A stretch of 64,000 nucleotides of DNA from Isoetes taiwanensis (GCA_021234155.1 JAJEKV010000342.1:1-64000); one strand, 5' to 3'; shown: positions 23,772-35,159, counted from the stretch's first letter. Numbers and translations are program-made. The notes: a model not told the origin generated them from the letters alone.

Positions 23772-24544
23772 TCACCTCGTGTATGTTCTTTGGTGCCATT
23801 CAATCACCGCTTGGATCTTTGCGGGATCGGTGGAGATGCCGTCTCGCTGATATGATATGCCCCAAGTATTCCACTCTTTCGATTGGCGAAATGACATTTC
23901 GACAATTGGATATATAATATATTGGTGCCTCCTCGACTTCGAAAGTACCCTTCTCAAATCTTTGAATATGCTCCTCCGGGGACTTGCTATACACCAAAAT
24001 GTCATCAAAGAACACCATAACAAATGTGTCAAGAAATTCGAAAGATATCGTTCATGAGTCTCATGAGCGTTCTTTGAAGCATTAGATAAGCGAATGGCAT
24101 CATCGTATGGAATCGTAGTGGCCATATCTTGTCCGGAGCATTTGTTTTGTGGATATCTTCCTCCTTGATTCTGATTTGATGATAGCCAGGACCTTAAGTC
24201 TATTTTGGGAAGATCGGCACCTTGGGCTGATCCATGGTCATGCGCTGCTGGGTAAAGGCATACTTGTTCTTGATGGTGTGCTTGTTTGGTGTGGTGGTCA
24301 ATACACATCCTCAAGCTTCCATCTTTCTTCAGCCGAATAAGATGGGGGCTCGAGCGACGGAGACACTAGGTCTTATGAACCCTAGGTCTAATAGCTCTTG
24401 CAATTGCTTCTTCAATTCCGATGGTAGTTGGGCCGTCATTCTATCTGATTGCCTTACTTGTGGGCTTGGTGCACGGTTGGAGTGCAATTTCACCTCCACT
24501 CCTCTATATGGCGGAAGTTCCTTGATTTCGTCGAGGGGGAACAA
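23772..24544 (-). pseudogene. pol: Reverse transcriptase remnant
   Basis: The N-terminal part (24544-24329) ends with LKKQLQELLDLGFIRPSVS, a hallmark of gypsy RT. Next come MRMCID and LPKIDLRS (24314 on). The catalytic FFDDILVYSK, with Asp-Asp at 24001-24006, is in another frame (24018-23800), followed by VEYLGHIIS and ISTDPAKIQAV. The motif order and spacing match RT fingers, palm and thumb. At least two frame shifts separate the motifs, so the enzyme is dead. Confidence 0.85.
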
Positions 24545-24899
24545 GTCATGGAACTCTTTATTAGCTTGGCTATCTGCTTGGGTAACTTGCTTCTTGACTT
24601 ATCTTCGGCAAGTTCTAATTTGAAGATGTATGCAACTTGGCGCCTTTTCATGCATCTAAGTAACTTCTTACTTTCGACATGCATTGCATTATAGGTGTTA
24701 CTTCCTTACACAGCTGATCTCTATAATTTTTTAGATTTGGTGGCGTTAGCTTCACCTTCGCTCCCCACAATCTATTGCTTGCTTTTTGCGGGTTGAGATA
24801 TTCCATACCTATGATGAGGACATATTTTCCGATGTTCATGATCCTCGCCCCCATTTCAATGTTGATCGGGTAAGTCTATATTGAAATTCACCCTCTTGC

Positions 24900-25140
24900 C
24901 CCCAGTGTGCGATGGCTCCGCTAGCTAACACTGCAGTGCGGGCTTGGACTTGCTTGTTTTCAACTTTAGCATTTGCGGCCATCCTTGGTGACATAAAATT
25001 GTGGGAAGCTGCCGGTGTCTATAGGGACTATAAAGATTTGGCGGCTATCTTACCAATTGTGGATATTACTTGGTATTGGGCCTCGCGTTTTACGTATCTA
25101 TGGCGGCAAAGATATGACACTCACCATGGATAAAGTGGCG
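24900..25140 (-). pseudogene. Retrotransposon aspartic protease remnant
   Basis: The active-site triad DTG, followed by Ser, is encoded at 25011-25019 (complement) within VPIDTGSF, preceded by hydrophobic residues as usual. The frame is lost shortly after the motif. It lies between gag and reverse transcriptase, where the protease belongs; it would cleave the gag-pol polyprotein. Confidence 0.6.
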
Positions 25141-25199
25141 TCAGCCGTCCTCCTCTTCTTCACGGCGGGGTCTCCCAACCTCCCATCTCCATAAGTCTT

Positions 25200-26293
25200 T
25201 GCATTCATCACGAGCAGGCGGTTGTGTGTTCTATGTCGGCTGGAAGCGCTCAGGCTTAAGCTGCTTTTCTATGCATTCTTGCCGTTTTTCTTCGGAATGG
25301 AGTTGAGAACTGCTTGGTTTATCTTTGAGTAGTTTGAGCCCCCCTTGTCCTTTGTCTTTGAAGCTGGCGTGCTTTTTCTCAAAGGCTGTTTCCATTGATT
25401 TTCGGTATGGCGTCTTAGCGGTGATGGACTGGTTTGCTCTTGGGCTCACGGCCTCCATACCCTTTTCCTTTGTCATACCCTTGCTTTTTTTGGTTCACTA
25501 TTGCAGGGGTCCCATTCCTTGTAAGCTTATGGCCTTTGCTTGACCTCCGATCTTGGGCGGGTTGGGGGCCACGACTAATTTGTAGATCCTCATTCAGGCC
25601 CTCCACATAGCCTTCACGGCTCTTCTCTCCAGCGAGGTTTGGCACATAAAGCCTCAACCTCATGAACTCTTAGTATATTTACTGTGCGGATTTGTTCCCT
25701 GCTGTTGCAACTGGTTGAGGCTTGCATTCGATGGCTTGTGCTCGGGCGTTGTTTGAAAGCCGGCGAACTTTGTGAACTGCCTTGTCTCTGCTCATCCCAT
25801 GGGCTTTGGCAAGCCCTCCCACCAAAATCTGAGGCTGCCGCCGGGTTAGCGGTGGCCACTCTGCCCTTATCCTTATCCTTCATCACCGTAAGCATTTCCA
25901 TATTCACTCATCTAGATCTAGCCATTGCCCGACTGCATCCCGATCTGTTTTGCGTGACTTGTTCCCGGCTTTCTTGAGCTTTTCAAACATTACTCAAAGG
26001 CGAGTCGACCTTCTTACGGTAGTCCGGTTAGTGCGGCTGGCTACATCTTATTCTTTCTTCCCTTTTACGGTTCTTTACTGTTTCTTTCGGACTTCGAGCT
26101 TGAGTCGGGCTATGCGAAATTTGGAGCTAGAAGATCTCGCCCATCCTCTTTTCTTTCTTTTCCCTTGTGTTGAGAGCGGGCCTCACGGGGCTTGCACATT
26201 ACGGTCCTGCTTTTTATTTCCCCTGCCAACATGGCTTTTATTTCTTGCGAGATCGACATCATCTACGAGATTTCTTCTTCGTCGGTCGATTGA
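25200..26293 (-). pseudogene. gag: gag (capsid region) remnant
   Basis: Gag forms the retrotransposon particle. The segment LRLYVPNLAGEKSREGYVE followed by GLNEDLQ (25663-25580) matches the end of the retrotransposon gag domain, with its F/L..Y.P......R...GL..DL pattern. Upstream, at about 25990-25925, FEKLKKAG and DAVGQWL resemble its beginning. Downstream (25476-25231) is a lysine- and glutamine-rich tail (KDKGQGGLKLLKDKPSSSQ), as expected before protease. No clear CCHC zinc knuckle is visible. The frame changes several times. Confidence 0.6.
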
Positions 26294-26952
26294 TGATTTT
26301 AGTGGTACTATATCGTAATATGGGTATCACTATTTTTTGGCGATAATCTTATATTCAAACTTTTTGGAAGGCGATAAATTTTGTCCCTTCAAAATTTCTG
26401 TAGTGCATGTGGCGATAAATATTAATCATAAAAGTATTTGTTTAGTATTTGTCGTATGTCTAAAATCTTACCATAGTATTGTTGTCATGGAGTGCAACAT
26501 AATGGCACACATAAGAGCCACTAATAATGTCGTAAGCCCCCATTTACTTTTATGTATATAGAATACTATTTTTCTCAAATGTGATTGTATCCCATGGTAA
26601 AAGACATCAAATGGTATGGCTTTATCATGTTCTATAGACATTTAAGGCATAGGTAAATAAAATTCAAACCTGCATCTCTATACTCCCCGACTATATGAAA
26701 TTGGTAACTCTATGTTCTTTAAGTAGGCCATCTGTTTGAGATTTATGAATTGAGATTATTGATAGAGAGGCGAAAAAACTCCTTCACTGAGTCCATATAG
26801 TTGGCGAATGTGGTAGAAGAGGGAAAGCTTCTCCAAAAAAAGTTGGCGAATTAATCTCACTATTTTACTAAAGGAAACCTACTAAGCATAGTGGCAAATT
26901 TTTAAAAAATCCAAAAATATAGCAATTTTGCGATAAATAGCCACTAAAATCA
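26294..26952. mobile_element. MITE-like insertion with inverted ends
   Basis: TGATTTTAGTGG at 26294-26305 faces its exact complement at 26941-26952. Similarity extends inward, with an ATCG word and a gctatattttttgg-like stretch on both sides. The interior is AT-rich with GGCGATAA motifs and no coding sequence. No convincing target-site duplication was found. It lies at the upstream (minus-strand) edge of the chromovirus gag and may have inserted into that element. Confidence 0.6.
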
Positions 26953-27233
26953 ACACTGGCGTCGGTGCGTAGTACTCTTCGAACAGATTCCGAGGCTGGA
27001 ATTGTCCCGGTGGTGTCTACTCGCCTTGGGCTTGGAATTCAATTTCGACATTCCTGACTGTTCTAGCTGCACATATTGCATTGGCACCATTTATCATGAG
27101 TTCTTTTGTTGGTTGCATTAAGAGTTTGAATGATATGATTGTTAAGGCAAAGATATCAAAAAGATATTTAAAATACCGATATATAGCCGATATATTAACT
27201 TAATACAATAGTCATGATTCCCGTTACATTGAT

Positions 27234-28750
27234 TCACTGATAGGATGGGTGATCCTCAAGGAATTTCTTCACTTGGGCTGTACCCACTGTACGTCCCAAG
27301 TTCCGGAGTATATCCCTCGATGATCCCCCTTGGATAGCTAAGGCTAGCTCTTCCACCCGTCTATCAGAGGTATGGGCCGCCGTTACTGCCAACCTGCCCT
27401 GCCGAAGATGGGGTACCGCGAAGTCGAAGATGCTCAAGGCGATTCTGTGCTTTACCAAAATTACGTGGTCGACTTTTTCTGATAGCCGTGCGTGCATGCC
27501 AAACCCCGAAAGTGCTATCAACATCTGTACTGCTTCCTCTCCACGTGGGCTGAAAAGTTTGTGGAATACTATTATTCTGCCATCTGTTAGGAGCGGAAGA
27601 TAGTATTTAAGTGCTCCTCCTGGACGAGAGTCCCCCCGTGCTCCTGAGGTGGACCTGTGCCTTGAAGAATACTGATCGACCGGTACTTGAACCAATTCCT
27701 CGTAATCACGGAAGAGTGTTCTTAAACTTGTTAAGTTCGTGGCTCTTCCTAGGTACGCTGGTACTAGTTCTTGGGATGAAGAATCTGCTTGAAGTGCTCT
27801 TGTTGTCTTCCCTCTTATCCCCATCTGTTCTTGGAGTGCCACAAACTCGTCCTCTGTCGGAAGCTGTTCTTCATTCATCATGCCTTTGATCGTGCCATAA
27901 GCCCCGCATCTGGATATCGTGTGCCACAATGTAAGTGGTTGTTTCCTTACCTCTGGGGAAATTCATCGGTCTCTCGATTCGATGAATTCATCCAAATCGG
28001 CTGGCACTTGTAAGGTGGAGGAGTTCGTCAGCGATAGCCCTCGTCCCACATTCGGGAAGGTTTTTGATATCACTTAGGATCAAATATTCCTCCCCTTCCA
28101 CTATGATCAGCGCTAGGCTTGTTATTCCCAGCCCGATTGGTTGTGCTATCCTAGGTGTGCTCCTCGAACTTGGCTTGGCTAACATCTTGTTACGCTTTCG
28201 GCGTTCTTCCCTGGGTCCACTTCCATTTTATCTTGGCTCTCATCCTCACGGGTCCTCTCTGCTTTGGATGATTCTGCTTTGGACTGCTCATATCCCGGCG
28301 GTGGTTGCTTTCGTCTTTGTTGCGTCGAGTCTAAAGGTGTAATCTCTAGTGGCTGGATTGATGGCTCTCCTATCACGGTTTGGGCCCTATAGAATAAGTA
28401 TAGTGCTAAGGCAGCGTTATAAGAGAAGAATCTCTTTCTATTGCTGCTTTCGGGGTCATGTAATCGGGTAAAGCCCGGTCCTATTCTGCGGCAATTTAGC
28501 AATGTTAATTATATGTCCTAGGGAATTTGCAACACTTGTTTTTTTGGTACAAAAGTACCTATGCATGGGGATATTTCTTGCAAACGGGAGCTCGTTCTCT
28601 TGGAATTCTTAAGAACTTATTGGTAGAATGGGTTTGAATTGGGGTTGCCGACAAGTCTAATTCTTTCACGAAAAACTTGGAATACTAGGTTAACATCTAC
28701 TGAGCAATATGGGGAGATTTGTACCCGGTTGATGAATGATTTTGTGGCCA
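27234..28750 (-). pseudogene. Unrecognised ORF series (possibly one gene)
   Basis: Three adjoining minus-strand frames look like parts of one protein. The first (28502-28179) contains FFSYNAALALYLFYRAQTV and a KAERTREDESQDKMEVD linker. The second (28185-27988) contains LGITSLALIIVEGEEYLIL. The third (27929-27234, 231 codons) contains LKYYLPLLTDGRIIVFHKLF, VKHRIALSIFDFAVPHL and VKKFLEDHPSYQ. An earlier ATG at about 28748 opens a broken frame. Composition is that of a real, alpha-rich soluble protein, and the long frame is unlikely by chance. I do not recognise the family. An extra ORF of an LTR element, an old integrated virus-like coat protein or a host gene are all possible. Stops near 28620 and frame changes near 28180 and 27960 suggest decay or introns. 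Confidence 0.5.
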
Positions 28751-28861
28751 TGAGGACAAGCGTGCTGTCGATATCAAACGGATCTGGAAGCACTTAAGGA
28801 GACTGGAAAATCGCCTTGGGCGCAGGAGCGAATTTGTAGGTGTTGCTTGGGGGTTATGAGG

Positions 28862-28875
28862 GTATTTATAGGGAT
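28862..28875 (-). promoter_or_regulatory. TATA box candidate for the ORF series
   Basis: The minus strand reads CCCTATAAATACCC, a near-ideal plant TATA box, about 115 bases before an ATG at about 28748. It could belong to the unrecognised ORF series at 27234-28750. It is a single-site call without supporting elements. Confidence 0.4.
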
Positions 28876-29047
28876 TCCCTACCCTAAAATTTTTAGGGTT
28901 CCTAAAACTTTGGCAATTTGAGGTGAAGTTTGATGTTTCCAGGTTAATTGGGAGCAAAAAAATGGATTCTATGGAGTTTTAGGATTCTAATGCGACAATT
29001 TTTGGCTGCTTTGGATGTGCCTAACGCAAGTTTGGGGTTTGAAAATC

Positions 29048-29325
29048 GGACCCCTCTAAGCATGCGCGAGAGCATAGTTAGGTGGGGACCTAAATGGCCT
29101 CTGGCGCATCCTTGGAGGTGTTGGACCAGATGATGCCAAATAAATTTTTATAGGTGAATTCTTACTTATCTCCTTATGAAGTACAAGTTTGTGTGCTTAT
29201 TTACTTCATTTGGAATAGGTAAGTGGCCGATTGATGGTCCGGTCGGCTGGACCCCTCTAAGCATGCGCGAAAGCGTAGTTAGGTTGGGACCTAACTAGTG
29301 TCTGGCGCATCCTTGGAGGTGTCGA
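29048..29325. repeat. Direct repeat, about 78 bp, twice
   Basis: The block beginning ggacccctctaagcatgcgc and ending catccttggaggtgt occurs at about 29048-29128 and 29249-29325 (201 bp apart) with few mismatches. No gene is associated with it. Confidence 0.7.
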
Positions 29326-29426
29326 CTTAAATTTAACTAAAATTTCCATTTGCTCCTTAATTGCTACTATACTTGCTTTCACGCACATTTTAAACACACT
29401 ATACATGCCTATTATTCAAAATTTTC

Positions 29427-29534
<108 letters not shown>

Positions 29535-29564
29535 CTACTTAGTTACAAAAAGGTAGTTCCTGTT

Positions 29565-30457
29565 CTATTTGTCTGTCCTCTTGATGTACTTCGCCAGTCT
29601 CATGTCTTTTGGTTGAACCGTGACTCTTTTTGCATGGAGTGTGCATGCCAATGAATCTTCGAAGTGTTGCACGACCTCCATCTCTGCTGCTTCTTGTAAA
29701 GCGAGTAACATATCGTTAGTTACTCACTTGTTGGGGTCGAAGTCCCACAAAATCTCCCGGACAAATCTGCGGAATGCGGCTCACGGGGATGAGAAATCCG
29801 TAACTTTCCGTTGGAAGTGTGGTTCTGCCATTTCGCAAACGCATAGATGCGGGATCTTTTCATTGGCTTACATTGGGGGTCCGGGCTTCGGTGGAGGTTT
29901 CAGCTGGAATATCTCGTGTTGGCCTTCCCTCCTTCAATGTATCTTTACCTTGTGTGCACCAGGCATAGGCCTTTCGTGATGCATCATCTTATATGCCCGT
30001 TGTAGTGCACTACTCCTTTCTTATATCTCATCTCGGGCCCTAAGATTGTCACGAGGTCCCTGGCCCGTTTTGTTCGACTTCTTTGCGGTACTTTATGCAT
30101 CTAACTTCCTCGCCTCTTGCCATTGCGAGGCTTGGTGGAGACAGCGGCGGGGTAGTTCAACCCCAGTTCTGCCCCGGTTCTGGGGGGGGTTGGTCCTCTT
30201 CTTAGGGTTCTTACGGCTGGGGACGGCTCACGGAGTTCTCCTGAGGATTCTCGGTTCCGCCCAGAATACTTCATCCAAAGTTCTGCGCGTCTCTGAATCT
30301 CCCGCGCGGCGATGAGGGGTTAATCGCCTTAATTGGATTCGCCGATGACCAATCTTGAGCCGATCTCCTTTTCTTCTTCTTTGGTGGCCCTTCCGTCATC
30401 ACTCCCTTGCCCTTCCTGTCTTTTTCTTCTCTGTTCTTCGTTCTCTGTTCGCGCCAT
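29565..30457 (-). pseudogene. Divergent histone H3 / CENH3-like pseudogene
   Basis: H3-family histones form the nucleosome core; CENH3 marks centromeres. The minus strand at 29711-29565 reads LLALQEAAEMEVVQHFEDS, then LACT, LHAKRVTVQPKD and MRLAKYIKRTDK, then a stop. This aligns with histone-fold helices 2 and 3 (ALQEA.E......FED...C..HAKRVT..PKD..LA). Just upstream, FRRFVREILWDF matches the helix 1 region, and HFQRKVTDF the N-helix. An in-frame TGA (29724-29726) falls exactly where H3 has an Arg codon in loop 1, consistent with CGA-to-TGA decay. Frame shifts lie near 29785 and 29830. A start of MARTENEEQRRKRQ at 30457 and lysine/arginine-rich frames between (KNPKKRTN) look like the histone tail. 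Loop 1 has canonical H3 length, while LIP-like and LLALQEAAE wording is CENH3-like, so the subfamily is open. Confidence 0.65.
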
Positions 30458-30713
30458 TGGTTTTCTTCGGCCTCCTCGGCTGCTTCCTGTGCTTTCTTCC
30501 TTGCCTTCTACGTGGTTCCAAGTATTCATACGGTATATGTATAAATACATTGACACGTCACCAATATAGATCATGCCACCATGGGTATGGTAACCTAGGG
30601 GGTTGACCTAAAAGGGATTTAATTAGCTATGTTAAATTAAATCATTAAGGATAATAACCTATGATTAAGGGAATTAATAATAATTAAGCCAATTATGGTT
30701 TAGGAAGGCGCCA

Positions 30714-31530
30714 TGTGACGTCCCTACTGCGTATCTGATTTGCACTCATCATTATACAAGCGGGAGTTCATCCCTATACCAGCTTTGACGATACAAGGCC
30801 CTCCACACATCTTTGCAATCCAAAGGGGAAGAATGAAGGTGTCATTTACCTGTCTCCCTCGGGGCCTACCTAGTGAGGCGTAAACATATGTAAGTACATA
30901 TACATCAAAGCACATCATGACCATCTCAAGGATGGCTCACCACATATCTGCATAGACAAAGATCGGCACAATACAAAGGAAGTTCCTACCCAAGGGCTCC
31001 GGAACCATGAGGGATAGACCGACAAGCTTGGGCCTCAGAGTTCATTGCGCAGAATGATGACAATGGATTGGTGGCACAAGAACATGGCATTGGGTTGTCC
31101 ACTCCATCCGCCCCTCACAGCACACTTTGCGAGTAGGTTGAAAAGTGTTGGGACCGATTTAGCCCCCCGGGTGCATAGCCAAAGGGGCTATTCCTGGGTT
31201 ACATCTCCCGGTCCCCGATGAAGGTGTAGGGATCACTCCCTCCGGGAGATCTACATCTTGGACCCAAGGTGACTAGAGGGCCAACGCCCTTATTAGACTT
31301 AACCCATGGAAGGTGAACTCCACCCCACAGATCGAGCCCATGCCTTACCCCACACTTTCGGTGGCAAGCCATTAGACCTAGTCACTCCATCCCGGTGGAG
31401 GGCCTTACACACAGGAGGGGATGGGTCAAGGGTCAGAACACGAACCTCATTCTAAGCCAGTCTGGCCCCTTCACCCACAACCAGGTGGGGATCTTGTACA
31501 CAGGCCGAAATCTAGTAATGCACTAAGAGG
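30714..31530 (-). repeat. Gypsy-type long terminal repeat, copy 2 (inverted)
   Basis: The reverse complement of the LTR at 3790-4811, with shared blocks such as gatgtgctttgatgtatatg and cctcattctaagcc. Its 3' end (complement GGGACGTCACA) is at 30714. The next minus-strand bases read TGGCGCC, not the Met-tRNA site found beside copy 1. It is therefore probably a solo or truncated LTR. It could still be the 5' LTR of the minus-strand retroelement, but the sequence between does not support this. Confidence 0.7.
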
Positions 31531-33120
31531 CTTCGCCGGCACTAAATTCTTGTATATATATAGAATTGAGGGCCAAACGCCTTTATTATTATACAAGTCT
31601 TTGTACTATGTAGGGCCTATACGAGTTGAATGTATTTATTTTGAGGATTATCTCAAGATTCCTCTAGATTCCCCAAGACTCTATGTGAAATCTCCTAGAT
31701 TCCCTTAGTTTCTATGAAGATTCCTCTAGATTCTCTAAGATAACCCTAGCTTCTAAAACAAATGAATAGATTTCGTTAAGATTCTCTTGCGTTTCCCAAC
31801 ATTCCTCTTCATTCCCCAAATTTCTTGGTACATTCTTCTAGGTACCCTTAGATTCTATAACGATTCCACTAGTTTCTTAAAGATTTCACGAGGACTCTGC
31901 TAAATTTCCCATTATTTTACGAGTTATATAGGTTACATTTAATGTTTCATTTAATAAACATCCTTCTCATGCAGTTTCGTTTATATAATTGGAATTCAAT
32001 AACACAAATAGGAGTATGCATCTAGATCAAACTCATGAAAGTTTAGCTAAACCCATTGCTCGATATTCATCTAATGACCATCTTGAGACAACAAATGAGA
32101 TGTTGCATTTCCAGATTCCACTTCTAATTTCCTTGTTAAAACACTAATTATGCCATCCCTCAGCTTGTTGGAAGCTCGCCATTGTTTCTTGGTGACAGTA
32201 TTTTTGCAAGATATCATGAACAATTTGTTGTATCATGTTGGTTCTAGCTCCTCCATTTGCCAACTTATGAAACGAGTACTTGCATTTAGGGAAATAGAAA
32301 CAATATTTTTTGCACCAAAGCATGAAGTTTATGACAGAATTGTACAGGGAAGACGATGTAAATTTGAATCAAATAGACCACATGCAATTTTGTTTGAAAG
32401 ATCTCTACATGCAATTAATGGGATAACGTAATGCTTTAAGCTGATTTTCAGTTACACTCTCAGTATATTTCACATTTGCCATTCGTTGAATTAGGTATGA
32501 AGAAATCTTGAAAAACCATTAGGACAATTTATCTGAGTTAAATGTACAATAATAGTTACCCAGAATCTTGTAAATTCACACCTTGGCAATAAGACGACAT
32601 CTAGTTTTTGGTACTGCAGCATTAATCCATCAACCGCTCTCAATCTCGTTGAGTTACTTTACTGTTTACTCTTGCCATCATGCATTGAATAAATGATATG
32701 CAGTTTCAGTTGTTTTGGTCCTAAAATATTAAGCCGCCCTTTTATAAGCTAGGAAGTATATGCACATTCGAGACCTTGCTCGTAATACTATTCATTGTTG
32801 CCAAATGCTTCAGCATCATAGTAAATGAGCAACCTAATGAATATCCAAAACTTTCATTGGCCCATTTCTTTAATCACAGAGTCTGGATTAAATTGAGAAC
32901 TCTCATACACAACCATATAAATCAACAAATGCTTAGACATTCTGCAATTTGTGCAAGTTTGTACACATTCGAGCAATAGGATAGTGCTCTTTCCATTGAC
33001 GTAAGCTACTTTTGTTATATTGGAGGAAGACTGTGTACTTATCTGAAATTTGTGAGACCAAATAGGGTTAACCATATTTGCTTTGCTGGGCTTTGCATAT
33101 GTGACGTGAGCAGCATCCGT
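31531..33120. other. AT-rich sequence without a supported gene
   Basis: 31640-31920 is a pyrimidine-rich stretch with a loosely repeated phrase (agattcc.ctag.tt). The 93-codon plus frame at 32150 and the frames at 32776/32854 show no known motif. Part of this may be downstream flank of the SNARE gene. Confidence 0.4.
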
Positions 33121-33124
33121 AGGA

Positions 33125-34757
33125 TCATTTTGCAGCCCAGTATATGAGAAGAAATATTATGCAACCAGCAATTACAGCAGATAAAATAAATGTGTCCTTT
33201 GAACGTTTCTTTTTTATAGTTCCTGTACCATATAATTGATCAACTGAATTAATCTACCCATTCCAAGAATCGTACTAGTAATTTAGGCCAAGAATATTAC
33301 CCAAGAGCTTGAGCTTGCTTTGTACCTCTAAAAAAGCAGTCCTCTGAGTAGAAAGTGCTCCTTTTGTTGCCTGTGCTTGATTAATCGCATCTTCAATCTG
33401 TTCTCAAATAGCAAAACCAGCTCAAGCTGCTTTCATATAATGTGACCAATGGAAGAAAAATCATGCAGTACAATAACTGTAAAACCGAATGGAGAATGCT
33501 GGACAATAGTTAGAACAAACATATGCAATCATCAAGGATCCTGCTCTTTTGGTCTGTTGGTTAATAGTACAGGGTTAAGCCATTGGTTGAATTCTTCTTT
33601 GGATTAAGGGCTAGTTGTGGAGACTGCATGTTTCTACCAGGTTTGGTTCCAAAGAGCATGTTACCAGGTTTGGTTCCCCTTTGGACAGTGGTTGTCACCT
33701 GCTGAAGGACAGGAATGTTACGAGCATGGTGAGTAACCTAAATTGGATAGTTTCCGAGAAACCAAAGCTATTTCTGTCTCTAAAAGGCCTATGGTGCAAG
33801 ATCATGGAACATTTGCTGACTACCTAAATTCCAATGATAAGGACACAATGACCCATGTATAACTACGTCCAAGCTTTCCACATATAAAAAAACAGCACAC
33901 CTGCATAATGCCCCCATGAATGGCGCCCCTTTCTCTTAGCAAACTGGGACCAGGCGAGAGGCTTCCGGAGGCCTATGCCAAATTTATAATTCACAATGTT
34001 ACCAGCCTTGAATGACAAATCTGCAAACTTGGTATTTTAAAATAGAAAAACTTGATTAAATCTGTAATCAACACGCCATTAACATTTATGCAAGAACTAC
34101 AAGATAATACGTCAAAAGGACATATCACATGGCTTAGACCTTTGTGGTTGGCTGAAACCTAACCTTCCATACCTTGATTCATTATGGCTCCTTATCATAT
34201 AGAACAGAATGAGACTGCAAACTTTCCTTTGCTAATTACTCTGTTAAGATGACTCTGCTACTGATACGAAATAAAACATATCTGCAGCATAAATTACGTG
34301 GAAGATTTTACTTTTATATAATGTTTCACCTTGTATTCACTAATATCGTTACGCCTGACATCAGGAGCTCGGCATGCTCCCGCATAGAGCTAATATTTCC
34401 TCTTGTTCTGCGAAATTCCTGCAAACATGAGCATATCATTGTAAGACAGCAATTTCAAATAAGTGCCAATGCCATATTATGAAAGAGCATTAGAAAACCA
34501 GAAGGCTTAATCTAAAAAGAGAATAACTTCTTGACCTTACCCCATGATAAATATGGTTCAGCAACTCGACCTCGTTGCACCTGCAAATGAAGAACCATCA
34601 TTGGATCAAAAAATGACTTACAGACCAAAATTGAAATCGTTGGCTACCTGGGAAAAGCGAAGTACCTGACTGAGTTATTATCTGCACGACAGAGGCATTG
34701 GACATTCGCAAATCGAGTTCCCGAGCATATAGAGAGTTCCCAATCCATTTTTGTGAT
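33125..34757 (-). CDS. Golgi SNARE, GOS1/GOSR1 (GOS12-like), partial or decaying
   Basis: This family is a Golgi v/t-SNARE that drives vesicle fusion. Exons on the minus strand: 34418-34330 (EFRRTRGNISSMREHAELL...), 33972-33901 (ASGSLSPGPSLLRERGAIHG GIMQ), 33397-33301 (IEDAINQAQATKGALSTQRT...KLKLLG) and 33222-33125 (TIKKKRSKDTFILSAVIAG, then a hydrophobic anchor ending YWAAK and a TGA stop). All have AG/GT edges and compatible phases. Upstream exons at 34580-34541 and 34757-34666 fit by phase but match the family poorly. Oddities: a one-base frame shift near the end of exon 34418-34330 (NDISEYK is in another frame), and loss of the family's DKFPVIRGLLGS-type segment before the tail. The true N-terminus is not found. 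Possibly a recent pseudogene; SNARE identity is strong. Confidence 0.75.
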
Positions 34758-35158
34758 CTGCCAATAATGCAGAAGGGCAGCCAATATATGAGAATAAAAG
34801 AGTGCAACAGCGAAGCTATGGCAATACCACCGATGGTGGAGATCTCTGAAGCTGTAAATAGCATCCATAGCACCCATCGCTTTTTCCCCGCCGTTCGACC
34901 AAAATCGCGAAGGCATGAACTACAAACCACAAGAAAATCACAGGGTAAAGAAGGCATCACACGAATTAAACTAAACCCTTCCAGCATTTTCTCTGTAGGA
35001 TCAACCGTCAATGTGTGCCCAAGATCTTCACGGAATCCTGCATCTGCGAGGCTCAGATTGAAGCTTAAGCCATGCCGTTTCCATCAAAATCCAGAATAAA
35101 CCTGGCGCCATCAACATTTGAGCAAGGTCGATGGAATACGGCTTTCGCCTTCCGGACA
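34758..35158 (-). other. Coding-like upstream flank of the SNARE gene
   Basis: Minus-strand frames contain FLVVCSSCLRDFGRTAGKKR and a hydrophobic stretch (IGGIAIASLLHSFILIYWL). These do not resemble the SNARE N-terminus, and I do not recognise them. They may be intron or 5' flank. Confidence 0.3.
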
Positions 35159-35159
35159 G

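Larger units (their letters stand above)
21700..26293 (-). mobile_element. Ty3/gypsy chromovirus, coding region, broken
   Basis: The minus strand carries, in order, gag, aspartic protease, reverse transcriptase, RNase H, integrase and chromodomain, the order diagnostic of Ty3/gypsy elements. The chromodomain places it among chromoviruses, many of which target heterochromatin or centromeres. The polyprotein is interrupted by many stops and frame shifts, so it cannot be autonomous. Its LTRs are not identified. The inverted LTR at 30714-31530 has the right strand for a 5' LTR but lies 4.4 kb upstream of gag, with unrelated sequence between them. Confidence 0.85.

Noticed and set aside
29724-29726. 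In-frame TGA in the H3-like frame as a possible recoded or selenocysteine codon
   Set aside because: Other frame shifts lie upstream and the codon sits at a CpG-prone Arg position, so decay is simpler.
33545-33610. Possible tRNA-derived SINE (ggttaatagtac...ggttgaattc)
   Set aside because: The A- and B-box resemblance is weak, with no tail or target duplication.
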